Source: Chryseobacterium indicum (lineage in GTDB: Bacteria; Bacteroidota; Bacteroidia; Flavobacteriales; Weeksellaceae). Taken from it: a stretch of 64,000 nt of DNA. Under the pieces are notes generated by a model. The model saw only the letters and a list, made by a program, of their open reading frames with translations. It was not told the origin of the DNA and did not search any database. Below, one piece after another: positions 17,977 through 26,591 of this stretch (its first letter is position 1; each line of letters opens with the position of its first letter). A program made the translations under genes and the position numbers. The DNA lies in NCBI RefSeq assembly GCF_021504595.1, contig NZ_JACSGT010000003.1, forward strand, positions 496,001 through 560,000, given 5' to 3'.

Positions 17977-18657
17977 ATGGAAAAATCTAAAATTCTCTAC
18001 GCCGAAGACGACAAAACCATTGCTTTCCTCATTCAGGACAGTCTGGAAAATCATTACGATATTTCCTGCTATTCTGACGGGAAATCGGCTTTGGATGCTT
18101 TTAACAGAGAATGTTTCGACATCTGTCTTTTAGATATCATGATGCCGGAAATGAACGGTTTTGAGGTTGCACAGCATATCAGGGAAAAAGATGCTGAAAT
18201 TCCCATTATTTTTATTTCTGCCAAAGCACTGAAAGAAGACCGCATCAAAGGACTGAAAATCGGAGCAGATGATTATCTGGTAAAACCTTTCAGCATTGAA
18301 GAGCTTATCCTTAAAATTGAAATCTTCCTGAGAAGATCTAAGAAAAAAGAATCTGCACCTTTAAAATACAGAATCGGAAAATATGATTTTGATCCGAACA
18401 ACTACACTTTACAAAATTCTGACAGCAAAGTAACACTTACTCAGAGAGAATCTGAACTGTTGCTATTTTTTATCCGTAATAAAAATACTGTTCTCAAAAG
18501 GCAGGATATTCTGAAAGCCGTCTGGGGCGATGATGATTATTTTATGGGAAGAAGCCTTGATGTTTTTATTTCAAGACTGCGAAAAGTTTTTTCCGGTGAA
18601 GAAAATATTTCCATTGAGAATCTTCATGGGATTGGCTTTCGTTTTTCAGAGAAATGA
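17977..18657 (+). CDS. OmpR/PhoB-family response regulator
   Basis: 226 residues. The receiver domain has the acidic pair 'EDD' near residue 10, phospho-acceptor Asp53 ('CLLDIMMPEMNGF'), Ser/Thr in 'IFISAKA' and Lys in 'DDYLVKPF'. The C-terminal half is a winged helix ('LTQRESELLLFF', 'LKAVWGDDDYFMGRSLDVFISRLRK' region, 'IENLHGIGFRF'). It is expected to be phosphorylated by the kinase encoded immediately upstream. The regulon is not evident from the window. The end of the gene runs into a short AT-rich spacer before the convergent HxlR gene. Confidence 0.94.
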   Translation: MEKSKILYAEDDKTIAFLIQDSLENHYDISCYSDGKSALDAFNRECFDICLLDIMMPEMNGFEVAQHIREKDAEIPIIFISAKALKEDRIKGLKIGADDYLVKPFSIEELILKIEIFLRRSKKKESAPLKYRIGKYDFDPNNYTLQNSDSKVTLTQRESELLLFFIRNKNTVLKRQDILKAVWGDDDYFMGRSLDVFISRLRKVFSGEENISIENLHGIGFRFSEK

Positions 18658-18722
18658 TTTTTTGTTTCTGGTTAATCGTAAAGGCACAAATTTTAATTTA
18701 AAACAAACATTTTATTTAAAAT

Positions 18723-19097
18723 TTAAAAATCTTCTTTAATTTTTCGTTTATGCGTCTTTCCCCACTGCGAAAGCGCAATAATAACGGGTTTCAGTGTTCT
18801 GCTGTAATCTGTTGAGATATATTCTACAATAACCGGAGTCTGGTCTGCATGCACTACTCTTTTTACGAAACCATTCAGTTCGAGATCTTTTAATTCGTTT
18901 GAAAGAACCCTTGCCGAAATTCCGGGGATATTTCTCTGCAGATCGTTGAATCTTATATTCCCTTTATCCTGCAAGACAATAATGATTTTCAGTTTCCATT
19001 TTCCACCGATTACATAGATTGCATCTTCAACGGCGGAAAGATTTTCTGAACAGGCCTGCGCTGTGGCAGGACCTTCAAATTCGAGTGTATTTTCCAT
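18723..19097 (-). CDS. HxlR-family transcriptional regulator
   Basis: 124 residues. The HxlR winged helix is clear: 'VIGGKWKLKIIIVLQDKG', 'RFNDLQRNIPGISARVLSNEL' region, 'LELNGFVKRVV', and 'YSRTLKPVIIALSQWGK'. A conserved cysteine (Cys16 in 'QACSENLSAV') sits just before the first helix, as in the quinone/diamide-sensing YodB group. The gene is divergent from an FMN azoreductase gene with a 108-bp spacer that carries palindromic and repeated half-sites. By analogy with YodB/azoreductase pairs, I infer it represses the azoreductase until electrophiles modify the Cys. Confidence 0.9.
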   Translation of the reverse strand: MENTLEFEGPATAQACSENLSAVEDAIYVIGGKWKLKIIIVLQDKGNIRFNDLQRNIPGISARVLSNELKDLELNGFVKRVVHADQTPVIVEYISTDYSRTLKPVIIALSQWGKTHKRKIKEDF

Positions 19098-19106
19098 AAA
19101 ACAGAT

Positions 19107-19157
19107 GGTAACTAACCCAAAAGTTACCGCTAACCTTTTGTATACTGCTAACTTTTG
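19107..19157. promoter_or_regulatory. Candidate HxlR operator region
   Basis: A palindrome GGTAACT(n8)AGTTACC lies at 19107-19128. It is followed by two direct repeats, CTAACCTTTTG (19130-19140) and CTAACTTTTG (19148-19157). The last overlaps the TTG of the azoreductase -33 element, so a bound repressor would block that promoter. Binding itself is inferred. Confidence 0.5.
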
Positions 19158-19180
19158 ATAAGCAAATGTACATAATTTTG
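19155..19180 (+). promoter_or_regulatory. Bacteroidota promoter for the azoreductase gene
   Basis: TTG at 19155-19157 and an exact TAATTTTG at 19173-19180, 15 bp apart. The ATG lies 25 bp further on. Confidence 0.6.
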
Positions 19181-19205
19181 CTAAAGAAATTTTAACATTT
19201 TAATA

Positions 19206-19808
19206 ATGAAAAATATACTTCATATCATCTCAAGTCCGAGAGCTGAACTGTCAGCAAGCAGAAAACTGGGAAATGCCGTTGTAGAAAAAATTAAGGCAAA
19301 ATACACAGATGCTGTTATAAAAGAACGTGATCTTGCTAAAGACCATGTTCCGTTTCTGGAAGAAAAACACATTAATACATTTTTTTCTCCGGCAGAAAAC
19401 TATTCTGAAGAACAGTCTGAAATGAGCAGATATTCAGAAGGACTGATTGCGGAGTTACAGGAAGCAGACATCATTGTTGTTGATTCCCCTATGTATAATC
19501 TTTCTGTTCCGGCAACTTTAAGAGCTTATTTTGATTTCACTTCGCGGGCAGGATATACTTTTAAATACAGTGAAAATGGACCTCAGGGTTTACTGCAAAA
19601 CAAAAAACTGTACATTGCATTTACTTCCGGAAATATTTATTCTGAAGATCCATACCAGATCTTTGACTCTAATGTTCCTTATGTGAAGAATATTTTTAGT
19701 TTTTACGGAGTTTCGGACGTGAGTGTAGTGCGTGCTGAAGGCTTATCTATTCCCGGAATTATGGAAACTTCTTTGGAAAAAGCAATTGAAGGTATTCATA
19801 TTGACTAA
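19206..19808 (+). CDS. azoR: FMN-dependent NADH:quinone/azo reductase
   Basis: 200 residues with a flavodoxin-like fold. 'ISSPRAELSASRKLGNAV' is the FMN phosphate loop, 'DSPMYNLSVPATLRAYFDF' binds FMN, and 'GPQGLLQNKKLYIAFTSGN' matches AzoR. The enzyme reduces quinones and azo compounds with NADH and protects against electrophilic stress. It is divergent from an HxlR regulator with a probable shared operator. A terminator follows the stop codon by about 24 bp, so the gene is monocistronic. Confidence 0.92.
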   Translation: MKNILHIISSPRAELSASRKLGNAVVEKIKAKYTDAVIKERDLAKDHVPFLEEKHINTFFSPAENYSEEQSEMSRYSEGLIAELQEADIIVVDSPMYNLSVPATLRAYFDFTSRAGYTFKYSENGPQGLLQNKKLYIAFTSGNIYSEDPYQIFDSNVPYVKNIFSFYGVSDVSVVRAEGLSIPGIMETSLEKAIEGIHID

Positions 19809-19832
19809 TTTTTAACGACTGTTAGTAAATTG

Positions 19833-19872
19833 ATCCTTGTTGAGGTTTTGAGCTTTAACAAGGATTTTTTTG
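19833..19872 (+). terminator. Rho-independent terminator after azoR
   Basis: A 9-bp stem (ATCCTTGTT with AACAAGGAT), a 15-nt loop and a run of T. Confidence 0.75.
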
Positions 19873-19879
19873 TGTTGCC

Positions 19880-19943
19880 AAGTTTCGGCTAAAGCCAATT
19901 TTTCCGTTTTAAAATGGAAAAAGCGGACTAAAGTCCGCTCCTT
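19880..19943. repeat. Intergenic repeat with GGCTAAAGCC and GGACTAAAGTCC palindromes
   Basis: Three nested self-complementary blocks follow each other: GGCTAAAGCC, TTTTTCC(n)GGAAAAA and AGCGGACTAAAGTCCGCT. The last, rich in G+C against the AT-rich background, could also serve as the terminator of the convergent dihydroorotase gene. I recognise this motif as a dispersed flavobacterial repeat from memory. Confidence 0.5.
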
Positions 19944-19968
19944 TTGATATCATTCTATCTTATATTTA

Positions 19969-21303
19969 TCATTCAACTTCAAAAAGCAAACGCTCCCCGA
20001 ATTTCTGTTCATTGATCTTTCCGTTTTCGTAAACCAGATTTCCGTTGACAAAAGTATGGGTGACTTTAGAATGGAAATTCATTCCTTCCAACGGACTCCA
20101 GCCGCATTTGTAAAGAACATTTTCTTTTTCCACCGTCCAGTTTTCGTTTAAATCCACCAAAACCAAATCCGCTTTATAGCCTTCTCTTATGAAACCTCTT
20201 TTTTCAATTCTGAATAAAATAGCGGGATTATGAGCCATTTTCTCAACAATTCTCTCTAAAGAAATCTTTCCGTTCTTGTAATTTTCTAACATTACGACTA
20301 AAGAATGCTGTACCAAAGGTGCTCCGGAAGGACATTTTGTATACACATTCTGTTTTTCTTCCCATGTGTGAGGTGCATGATCCGTTGCAATCACATCAAT
20401 TCTGTCGTCCAGTAATGCTTCCCAGAGTCCGTCTTTGTCTTTCTGAGTTTTTACCGCAGGATTCCATTTGATCAGTCCGCCTTTGGTTTCATAATCTTCA
20501 TTGGTGAATGTTAAATGATGAACACAAACTTCCGCCGTGATTTTTTTATCTTTTAGAGGAATATCATTTCTGAAAAGTTCTGTTTCCTTCGCAGTCGATA
20601 AATGGAAAACATGAAGCCTTGCTCCTGTTTTCTTTGCTAATTCGATTGCTTTGGATGAAGATTTATAGCAGGCTTCCTCACTTCTGATTAAATGATGAAA
20701 TTTCACAGGAATATCTTCTCCATATTCATCCAGATATTTCTGAGTATTTGCTTTAATTGTTGCTTCATCTTCACAATGAACGGCAATCAGCATTTTTGTA
20801 TTGCTGAAGATTTTTTCTAAAGTTTCAGGATTGTCAACCAGCATATTTCCGGTGGAGGAACCTAAAAACAATTTAATTCCGGGAACATTTCTTGGATTGG
20901 TTTTTAAAACTTCTTCCAGATTATCATTGGTTCCGCCCATCATGAAACCGTAATTGGCGTAAGATTTCTGAGAGGCAGTTTCATATTTATCAGCCAACAA
21001 CTCCTGTGTTACCGCATTCGGGACGGTATTGGGCTGTTCGATAAAACTGGTTGTTCCTCCTGCAATGGCTGCTCTGGATTCTGTTTCAATATCGCCTTTA
21101 TGCGTTAATCCCGGTTCACGAAAATGCACCTGATCATCAATGACTCCCGGTAAAAGATATTTTCCTTCCCCATTAATAACCTGGTCTGCTTCTTCGGAAA
21201 TTTGTGAATCTATTTTAGAAATTAAATCGTTATCCATTAAAACATCACCTTCAACGATCTTTCCTTCGTTAACGATTTTTACATTTTTGATTAAGGTTTT
21301 CAT
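19969..21303 (-). CDS. pyrC: Dihydroorotase (class I, Bacteroidota type)
   Basis: 444 residues of the cyclic amidohydrolase family. 'DDQVHFREPGLTHKGD' is the entry motif, 'AVHCEDEATI' and 'RLHVFHLSTAKE' give histidine ligands, and 'VIATDHAPHTWEEK' holds the catalytic Asp. The enzyme closes carbamoyl-aspartate to dihydroorotate in pyrimidine synthesis. The first His of the usual HxH metal motif is Gln here (QVH). As I recall this is shared by Bacteroidota homologues, so it is probably not a loss of function. Allantoinase is a less likely alternative. No other pyr genes are adjacent. Confidence 0.88.
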   Translation of the reverse strand: MKTLIKNVKIVNEGKIVEGDVLMDNDLISKIDSQISEEADQVINGEGKYLLPGVIDDQVHFREPGLTHKGDIETESRAAIAGGTTSFIEQPNTVPNAVTQELLADKYETASQKSYANYGFMMGGTNDNLEEVLKTNPRNVPGIKLFLGSSTGNMLVDNPETLEKIFSNTKMLIAVHCEDEATIKANTQKYLDEYGEDIPVKFHHLIRSEEACYKSSSKAIELAKKTGARLHVFHLSTAKETELFRNDIPLKDKKITAEVCVHHLTFTNEDYETKGGLIKWNPAVKTQKDKDGLWEALLDDRIDVIATDHAPHTWEEKQNVYTKCPSGAPLVQHSLVVMLENYKNGKISLERIVEKMAHNPAILFRIEKRGFIREGYKADLVLVDLNENWTVEKENVLYKCGWSPLEGMNFHSKVTHTFVNGNLVYENGKINEQKFGERLLFEVE

Positions 21304-21344
21304 TTTTACTTTTTTTACAAATTAGAGATGGAGCTAAGCTGCCC

Positions 21345-21375
21345 ACTTTGTCAAAGTTTTAAACTTTGACAAAGT
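21345..21375. repeat. 31-bp perfect palindrome
   Basis: 15-bp arms (ACTTTGTCAAAGTTT and its exact inverse) around one T. It lies between the divergent dihydroorotase and flippase genes. Its form matches the 33-bp palindrome at 32151-32183. Confidence 0.6.
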
Positions 21376-21440
21376 TCTTCAAAATTAAGGTTTATGAATG
21401 AATTTTAATGCGGCTGATAAAAAATCAATTTCTAAATATT

Positions 21441-21448
21441 TACATTTG
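21441..21448 (+). promoter_or_regulatory. Bacteroidota -7 box (TACATTTG) for the flippase gene
   Basis: Exact consensus, 17 bp before the TTG start codon at 21466. Confidence 0.5.
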
Positions 21449-21465
21449 CATAAAAATTTCACACT

Positions 21466-22890
21466 TTGTATAAGAAATTATTAGGACAGACAATTATCTA
21501 TGGAATTGGAGCAATAGCGCCAAGAATTATTTTATTCATCCTAAATCCACTTTTAATCTACAAAATTCCCAACGAAGGTTTTGCAATTTTCACCCAGCTT
21601 TATGCATGGATTTCTTTTGTTAACATTATACTTTCTTTTGGTTTTGAAACTGCCTATTTCCGATTTTCTGCGGAAGAAGATAATGAGAAGAAAACATTTA
21701 ACACCTCATTCTGGTTTTTATTTTCAACTTCCAGCCTTTTTTTAGCTTTATGTTATTTATTCAATCAGCCGATTGCAGATTATGCAGGTTATCACAACAA
21801 TCCGGAATACATACGGTGGTTTGCGCTGATTGCTTTTTTCGATAATCTTTTGGTGATTCCTTTTGCATGGCTGCGTTTCCATAATAAACCGATAAAATAT
21901 TCTGCGGTAAGAATTGTACAATCCGTATTTCAGGCAATTTTCACAGCGGCATTATTCTTCTGGATCCCAGAAAGTGTATCTAAAAATTTTGGATTGGATC
22001 AAAATGTAGACTTCCCTTTTTTCAGTAATTTAGCAGGAAGTGCCTTAGGATTTTTATTACTTTTTCCTATTATATTAAAGGTAAGATTTCAGTTTGTGAC
22101 TTCTTTATTTAGCAGAATGATTAAATATTCATTTCCGTTGATGCTGGCTGGTCTTGCTTTTATGGTGAATGAAAATTTTGATAAATCTGTTCAAAGAGGT
22201 CTTATTTCTGATGAAGAAGCAGGAGCTTATGGAGGATGCTACAAATTAGCTGTATTAATGACATTATTTGTAACCGCTTACAGAATGGGAATCGAGCCTT
22301 TCTTTTTTAAACAAATGGATAAAGGTGACGCTAAAAAAACCTATGCTAAAGTAGCCGAATATTTTGCATTTTTTGCCTGTGTGGTTGCTTTAGGAATCAT
22401 CGCCAATATTTCCTGGCTGAAAAGCGTATTTATCCCTAACAAATCTTACTGGATTGCGATAGATATTATTCCTATTATCGTGGTTGCAAATCTTTGTTTC
22501 GGAATTTACTATAATTTTTCAACCTGGTATAAAGTAACGGATAAAACCAGTGTAGGAACCATTATTTCATGGCTGGGAGCAGGAATAAATATTGTCCTGA
22601 ATCTTTTGGCACTTAAATATTATCACAGTATGCTTGGTTCTGCATGGGCAACTTTTGGAGCCTATGTTATGATGATGATTATATCTTACTTACTCGGTCA
22701 AAAATTTTATCCCATACCTTACAGGATGAAAAAAATGTCATTCTTCCTTATATTATTAGGCTTTTTCAGCTTTATTATCGTTAAATATTTCAATTATAAT
22801 ATTTTAATGAGTAATGCCTTATTTATCATTTTTACCGGCATATTAATCTATTCCGAAAAAGAAATGCTATTATCAAAAATCAAAAGATAA
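21466..22890 (+). CDS. Polysaccharide flippase (MATE/Wzx-like membrane protein)
   Basis: 474 residues, about 12-14 hydrophobic segments, and an N-terminus typical of the oligosaccharide flippase family ('YKKLLGQTIIYGIGAI'). Such proteins move lipid-linked sugars across the inner membrane. The start is TTG: an in-frame stop lies 15 bp upstream, so no earlier start exists, and the next residues fit family N-termini. A promoter -7 box precedes it at the right distance. The nucleotidyltransferase gene downstream points to a surface-polysaccharide or sugar-nucleotide context. The substrate is unknown. Confidence 0.88.
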   Translation: MYKKLLGQTIIYGIGAIAPRIILFILNPLLIYKIPNEGFAIFTQLYAWISFVNIILSFGFETAYFRFSAEEDNEKKTFNTSFWFLFSTSSLFLALCYLFNQPIADYAGYHNNPEYIRWFALIAFFDNLLVIPFAWLRFHNKPIKYSAVRIVQSVFQAIFTAALFFWIPESVSKNFGLDQNVDFPFFSNLAGSALGFLLLFPIILKVRFQFVTSLFSRMIKYSFPLMLAGLAFMVNENFDKSVQRGLISDEEAGAYGGCYKLAVLMTLFVTAYRMGIEPFFFKQMDKGDAKKTYAKVAEYFAFFACVVALGIIANISWLKSVFIPNKSYWIAIDIIPIIVVANLCFGIYYNFSTWYKVTDKTSVGTIISWLGAGINIVLNLLALKYYHSMLGSAWATFGAYVMMMIISYLLGQKFYPIPYRMKKMSFFLILLGFFSFIIVKYFNYNILMSNALFIIFTGILIYSEKEMLLSKIKR

Positions 22891-23035
22891 ACGGGCTCCG
22901 GATTTGCTTATAGCAGTTTCTGCATAACATCATACAAAAACATTGAAACTATTGGCAACAATACCACACTCAAAGGTTTTATTGCTATCTTTATAAAAAA
23001 TTAGAAATAACAAAAAAAACATATTTATATCATTT

Positions 23036-24052
23036 ATGAAAATCATTGTTCCTATGGCTGGACGCGGTTCCAGATTACGTCCACATACACTGACTGTACC
23101 AAAACCTCTTATTCCGATCGCAGGAAAACCGATCGTACAGAGATTGGTGGAAGATATTGCTAAAGTTGCGGGAGAAACCATTGAAGAAGTAGCTTTTATC
23201 ATCGGGGATTTTGGTCCGGAGATTGAAAAATCTCTTATTCAGATTGCCGAAAAACTGGGAGCAAAAGGAAGTATTTATTACCAGAATGATCCGCTTGGAA
23301 CAGCTCATGCCATTAAATGTGCAGAACAGTCGATGACAGGAGATGTAGTAATTGCTTTCGCAGATACATTATTCCGAGCAGATTTTGTTTTAGATAAAAA
23401 TTCAGACGGAGTAATCTGGGTAAAAAGTGTAGAAGATCCTTCTGCTTTCGGAGTGGTAAAACTGGATAACTACGGCTTCATTACAGATTTTGTGGAAAAA
23501 CCTCAGACTTTCGTTTCGGATCTTGCCATTATCGGTATTTATTATTTCAACAGTGCCGAAAAACTGATGGATGAAATTAATTATATCATGGACAATGATA
23601 TTAAAAACGGAGGTGAATATCAGCTAACCACAGCATTGGAAAACCTGAGAACAAAAGGCGCAAAATTCACGCTTGGAAAAGTAAACGACTGGATGGATTG
23701 CGGAAACAAAAATGCAACCGTAGAAACCAACAGTAAAATTCTGGAATACGAAAGAGATGCGATGTCCCATTTTCCGGCTTCTGCTCAAATCGAAAACTCT
23801 TTAATTATTCAGCCTTGCTTTATCGGGGAAAATGTAAAAATTTCAAACTCAAAAGTGGGTCCCGGAGTTTCTTTGGGAAACAACACCATCATCGTTAATT
23901 CAAATATAGAAAATTCTCTGATTCAGGAAAATACAAGAATTAACCACGGAAACCTTTCTAATTCCATGATTGGTAATTCTGCACAGTATTTCGGTGTTGC
24001 AAGGGAAATTTCTTTAGGAGACTATTCGGTTCTGGATTTTTTGTCTAAATAA
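23036..24052 (+). CDS. Sugar-phosphate nucleotidyltransferase with hexapeptide tail
   Basis: 338 residues. The N-terminal nucleotidyltransferase domain has 'VPMAGRGSRLRPHT' and 'PKPLIPIAGKPI', the nucleotide loop and substrate Lys of the RmlA/GlmU group, then 'QNDPLGTAHAIKC' and 'DFVEKPQTF'. From about residue 250 there are left-handed beta-helix (hexapeptide) repeats ('NSLIIQPCFIGENVKI', 'SNSKVGPGVSLGNN'). It makes an NDP-sugar (probably dTDP- or UDP-glucose type) for cell-surface glycans. The exact sugar cannot be read from sequence. Confidence 0.9.
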   Translation: MKIIVPMAGRGSRLRPHTLTVPKPLIPIAGKPIVQRLVEDIAKVAGETIEEVAFIIGDFGPEIEKSLIQIAEKLGAKGSIYYQNDPLGTAHAIKCAEQSMTGDVVIAFADTLFRADFVLDKNSDGVIWVKSVEDPSAFGVVKLDNYGFITDFVEKPQTFVSDLAIIGIYYFNSAEKLMDEINYIMDNDIKNGGEYQLTTALENLRTKGAKFTLGKVNDWMDCGNKNATVETNSKILEYERDAMSHFPASAQIENSLIIQPCFIGENVKISNSKVGPGVSLGNNTIIVNSNIENSLIQENTRINHGNLSNSMIGNSAQYFGVAREISLGDYSVLDFLSK

Positions 24053-24097
24053 TTTTTTGAAAATATAAAATATTACCATAAATAAATTATCTTCAGG

Positions 24098-24119
24098 CCA
24101 CACAAAATGTTTTGTGTGG
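24098..24119 (+). terminator. Hairpin after the nucleotidyltransferase gene
   Basis: A perfect 22-bp palindrome (CCACACAAAA with TTTTGTGTGG around TG), 46 bp past the stop and 41 bp before the DUF4292 ATG. It has only a short T tail, so termination may be partial. Confidence 0.5.
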
Positions 24120-24159
24120 TTTGGCGTTAATATTGCAACAATTTATCAAATTTTCCGGC

Positions 24160-24999
24160 ATGAAAAAGTGGCTTCCATTACTTATTTTAACATTATTTCT
24201 TTTCAACTGTAAATCCAGAAAAACAGCCATGCAGCAAAATCAGAATATTGACAGTCTTGCTGTAAATGATGTACAGGATCCGGATAAGAAGGAAAATCAC
24301 GTCGGAGACAGGATGGATTTCTACCAGAAAATATATCTTCACCCGCAGTTCGATTATCTTAAAATAACCAGTAAAATAACTGCAGACAATATTAAAGTAA
24401 GTCCGCTGGATGCCATTATTTATATTGAAACCGATAAAAAAATCTGGTCCAGAATAGACTTCCTGTTTTTCAATGCGGCAAGAGCTTTAATTACTCCGGA
24501 AGGAATCAAGGCGATGGACAAATACAACAAAAATTACATCGATTCGGATTTTGAATATTTAAATAATCTTCTTAATGTTAACTTTATTGATTATAAAAAT
24601 CTTGAAAAACTTTTAGAAGGGAGAACATTTTTCACTTTAAGCGACAGAAATGCTAAAATTGTAAAAAACAACGACGGCTACTTGGTAGAATCCATTTCCA
24701 ACCTCAAAATTTCTACGGAAAATATTGAAAGGGAGTATAAAATTATGATGCAATATTCGAATGATTTTGATCTCACCACGGTAAATTTAAGGGATGCTAA
24801 ATCCAATGATGCCATGCAGATCGTATATAGTGATTGGGAGCTTCAGCCGAATAATGTAAAGTTGCCAAAAAATGTTAAAATAATTATAAAAGGAAGTAAA
24901 AACAGCCAGATTTTAATAGAAAATACGAAATTTGACTTTTCGAGGATGGAAACACCTTATTCTGTACCATCTAGTTATAAGAAAATCGAGATTCAATGA
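24160..24999 (+). CDS. DUF4292 lipoprotein
   Basis: 279 residues from the ATG at 24160. An upstream TTG at 24112 would add 16 residues before the signal peptide and lies inside a hairpin, so it is rejected. The signal peptide ends at lipobox 'LFNC' (Cys17). The remainder is DUF4292, a LolA/LolB-like beta fold in Bacteroidota ('YLKITSKITADNIKVSPLDAI' region). Its TGA overlaps the ATG of the EnvC-like gene (ATGA). A role in envelope biogenesis is inferred from this coupling. Confidence 0.88.
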   Translation: MKKWLPLLILTLFLFNCKSRKTAMQQNQNIDSLAVNDVQDPDKKENHVGDRMDFYQKIYLHPQFDYLKITSKITADNIKVSPLDAIIYIETDKKIWSRIDFLFFNAARALITPEGIKAMDKYNKNYIDSDFEYLNNLLNVNFIDYKNLEKLLEGRTFFTLSDRNAKIVKNNDGYLVESISNLKISTENIEREYKIMMQYSNDFDLTTVNLRDAKSNDAMQIVYSDWELQPNNVKLPKNVKIIIKGSKNSQILIENTKFDFSRMETPYSVPSSYKKIEIQ

Positions 25000-26561
25000 T
25001 TAAAAAATTTAGCTTTTTAATAGGTATGTTACTGTTCGGATTCCACCATGGGCAGAATCTGAAAAAAGAGCAGCTGCAGAAGCAAAATGCCGAACTTAAA
25101 AAACAAATTGCACAAATAAATACAGATCTGGCAAAGACAAGAACAGAATCTAAACTTTCTGTCGCTTACCTTGATAATGTGAACAAAAAACTGGCTTTAA
25201 GAGAAAAAGTTTATACCAATACCCAAAAGGAAAAAAGATTTATTGAAGACGATATCTATCTTCGTCAGTTAGAAATTAACCGTCAGAATAAAGAGCTAAA
25301 AGTCTTAAGAGACAACTATGCTAAAGTTTTGGTAAATGCCTACAAAAATAAAGGAGTGCAGAACAAGGTTACGTTCATCCTTTCGGCTAAAAATCTGGGA
25401 GAAGCAATCCGAAGAGTACAGTATTTAAAACAATACTCTGATTATCAGGATAAAAAAGCGGCTGAAATTACAAATGCCGCAGAAAAAATAAAGCAGACGA
25501 TTGCCAGAAGACAAAATTCTGTAAAAGAAAAAGCCAATTTATTGGTAAGCCAGCAGAAAGATTTAACAACGATTAATGCAGAAAGGGCGCAAAAAGAACA
25601 GCTGGTCGCAGAATTCAAGAAAAATGAATCTAAACTTACTGCTGAACTAAGACAAAAACAGACTCAGTCGAAAGCTCTGGAAGGACAGATCAGAAGCATT
25701 ATCGCCGAAGAAATCCGAATTGCCAAAGCTGAAGAGGAGGCAAGAAAAAAAGCCGAAGCAGAGAAAATCCGTTTAGCAAAAATAGCTGCGGAAAGAGAAA
25801 AAGCAAGAATCGAAGCAGAAGCAAAAGCAAGAGCAGAAGCGCTGGAGAAAGAAAGATTAGCTGCTGAAGTTGAAGCGAGAAAAGCAAGGGAATTAGCCGA
25901 AAAAAGAGCGGAAGAAGAGAGAAAACGTAATGAAGAAGCAGCCCGTTCTGAAGCTACAGCAAGAGATGAAGCCAGAAAAATAGCTGCAAAAAAAGCATCT
26001 GACGAGGCCGCAGCGAAGGCGAAAGAAGCATCCGACAAATTAACAGCCGCAAGAGCTGCGGAAGCCGCTTTAGCAAAGAAAAAAGAAGATGATAAAAAAG
26101 CTGCGGAAAGCAAGGCTATGACAAGCTATGGCGTTACAACTGTAGCAGGAAGTAATTTCGCAGACAGTAAAGGACGATTGGGATATCCTGCTGACAGAGT
26201 CGGACAGATTACCCACCGTTTCGGAAGACATCCGCATCCGGTATTTAAAAATATTGATGAAGAAAATAACGGAATTAAAATTTCCGTCCCATCCGGAACC
26301 AGAGCAAAATCAGTATTTCCGGGAACCGTATCTTCGGTATTGGCAAACAGCGACGGAACAAAAACCGTTATGTTAAGACACGGAAATTATTTTACTATCT
26401 ATTCCAACCTTTCCGCTGTAAGTGTTTCCAAAGGACAACAGGTTTCCGCAGGAACACCGGTGGGCGTTGTAGGACAGGATTTTGACGGAACCTATACCCT
26501 TGATTTTCAGGTATGGAACGGAAGTACTCCGGTGGATCCATTAGGTTGGGTTTCTTATTAA
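24996..26561 (+). CDS. envC: EnvC-like murein hydrolase activator with degenerate LytM domain
   Basis: 521 residues with a signal peptide. Residues ~20-230 are coiled coil, ~235-375 is a very Ala/Glu/Lys-rich helix, and the last ~130 form an M23/LytM domain. The LytM zinc residues are replaced: the first motif reads 'NNGIKI' (His to Asn425, Asp to Lys428), and the HxH motif reads 'LDFQVW'. Such domains in EnvC and NlpD do not cut peptidoglycan but switch on amidases during cell division. I therefore infer an activator, periplasmic. It is coupled to DUF4292 by ATGA overlap. The tatA promoter lies inside its 3' end. Confidence 0.9.
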   Translation: MIKKFSFLIGMLLFGFHHGQNLKKEQLQKQNAELKKQIAQINTDLAKTRTESKLSVAYLDNVNKKLALREKVYTNTQKEKRFIEDDIYLRQLEINRQNKELKVLRDNYAKVLVNAYKNKGVQNKVTFILSAKNLGEAIRRVQYLKQYSDYQDKKAAEITNAAEKIKQTIARRQNSVKEKANLLVSQQKDLTTINAERAQKEQLVAEFKKNESKLTAELRQKQTQSKALEGQIRSIIAEEIRIAKAEEEARKKAEAEKIRLAKIAAEREKARIEAEAKARAEALEKERLAAEVEARKARELAEKRAEEERKRNEEAARSEATARDEARKIAAKKASDEAAAKAKEASDKLTAARAAEAALAKKKEDDKKAAESKAMTSYGVTTVAGSNFADSKGRLGYPADRVGQITHRFGRHPHPVFKNIDEENNGIKISVPSGTRAKSVFPGTVSSVLANSDGTKTVMLRHGNYFTIYSNLSAVSVSKGQQVSAGTPVGVVGQDFDGTYTLDFQVWNGSTPVDPLGWVSY

Positions 26562-26577
26562 AAAAAGACTAACTTTG
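26546..26577 (+). promoter_or_regulatory. Bacteroidota promoter for tatA
   Basis: TTG at 26546-26548 and an exact TAACTTTG at 26570-26577, 21 bp apart. It overlaps the end of the EnvC-like gene. tatA starts 15 bp downstream, so tatA and later genes can be transcribed independently. Confidence 0.6.
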
Positions 26578-26591
26578 TAAAAATTTTAGAA

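Noticed and set aside
24112..24159. N-terminal extension of the DUF4292 protein
   Set aside because: The TTG is inside a perfect hairpin and would put 16 residues before the lipoprotein signal peptide.
25664..26113. 149-residue minus-strand open frame, Ala/Ser-rich
   Set aside because: It is the mirror of the Ala/Glu/Lys repeat in the EnvC-like gene. The composition is forced by that repeat, and no start signal or homology is seen.
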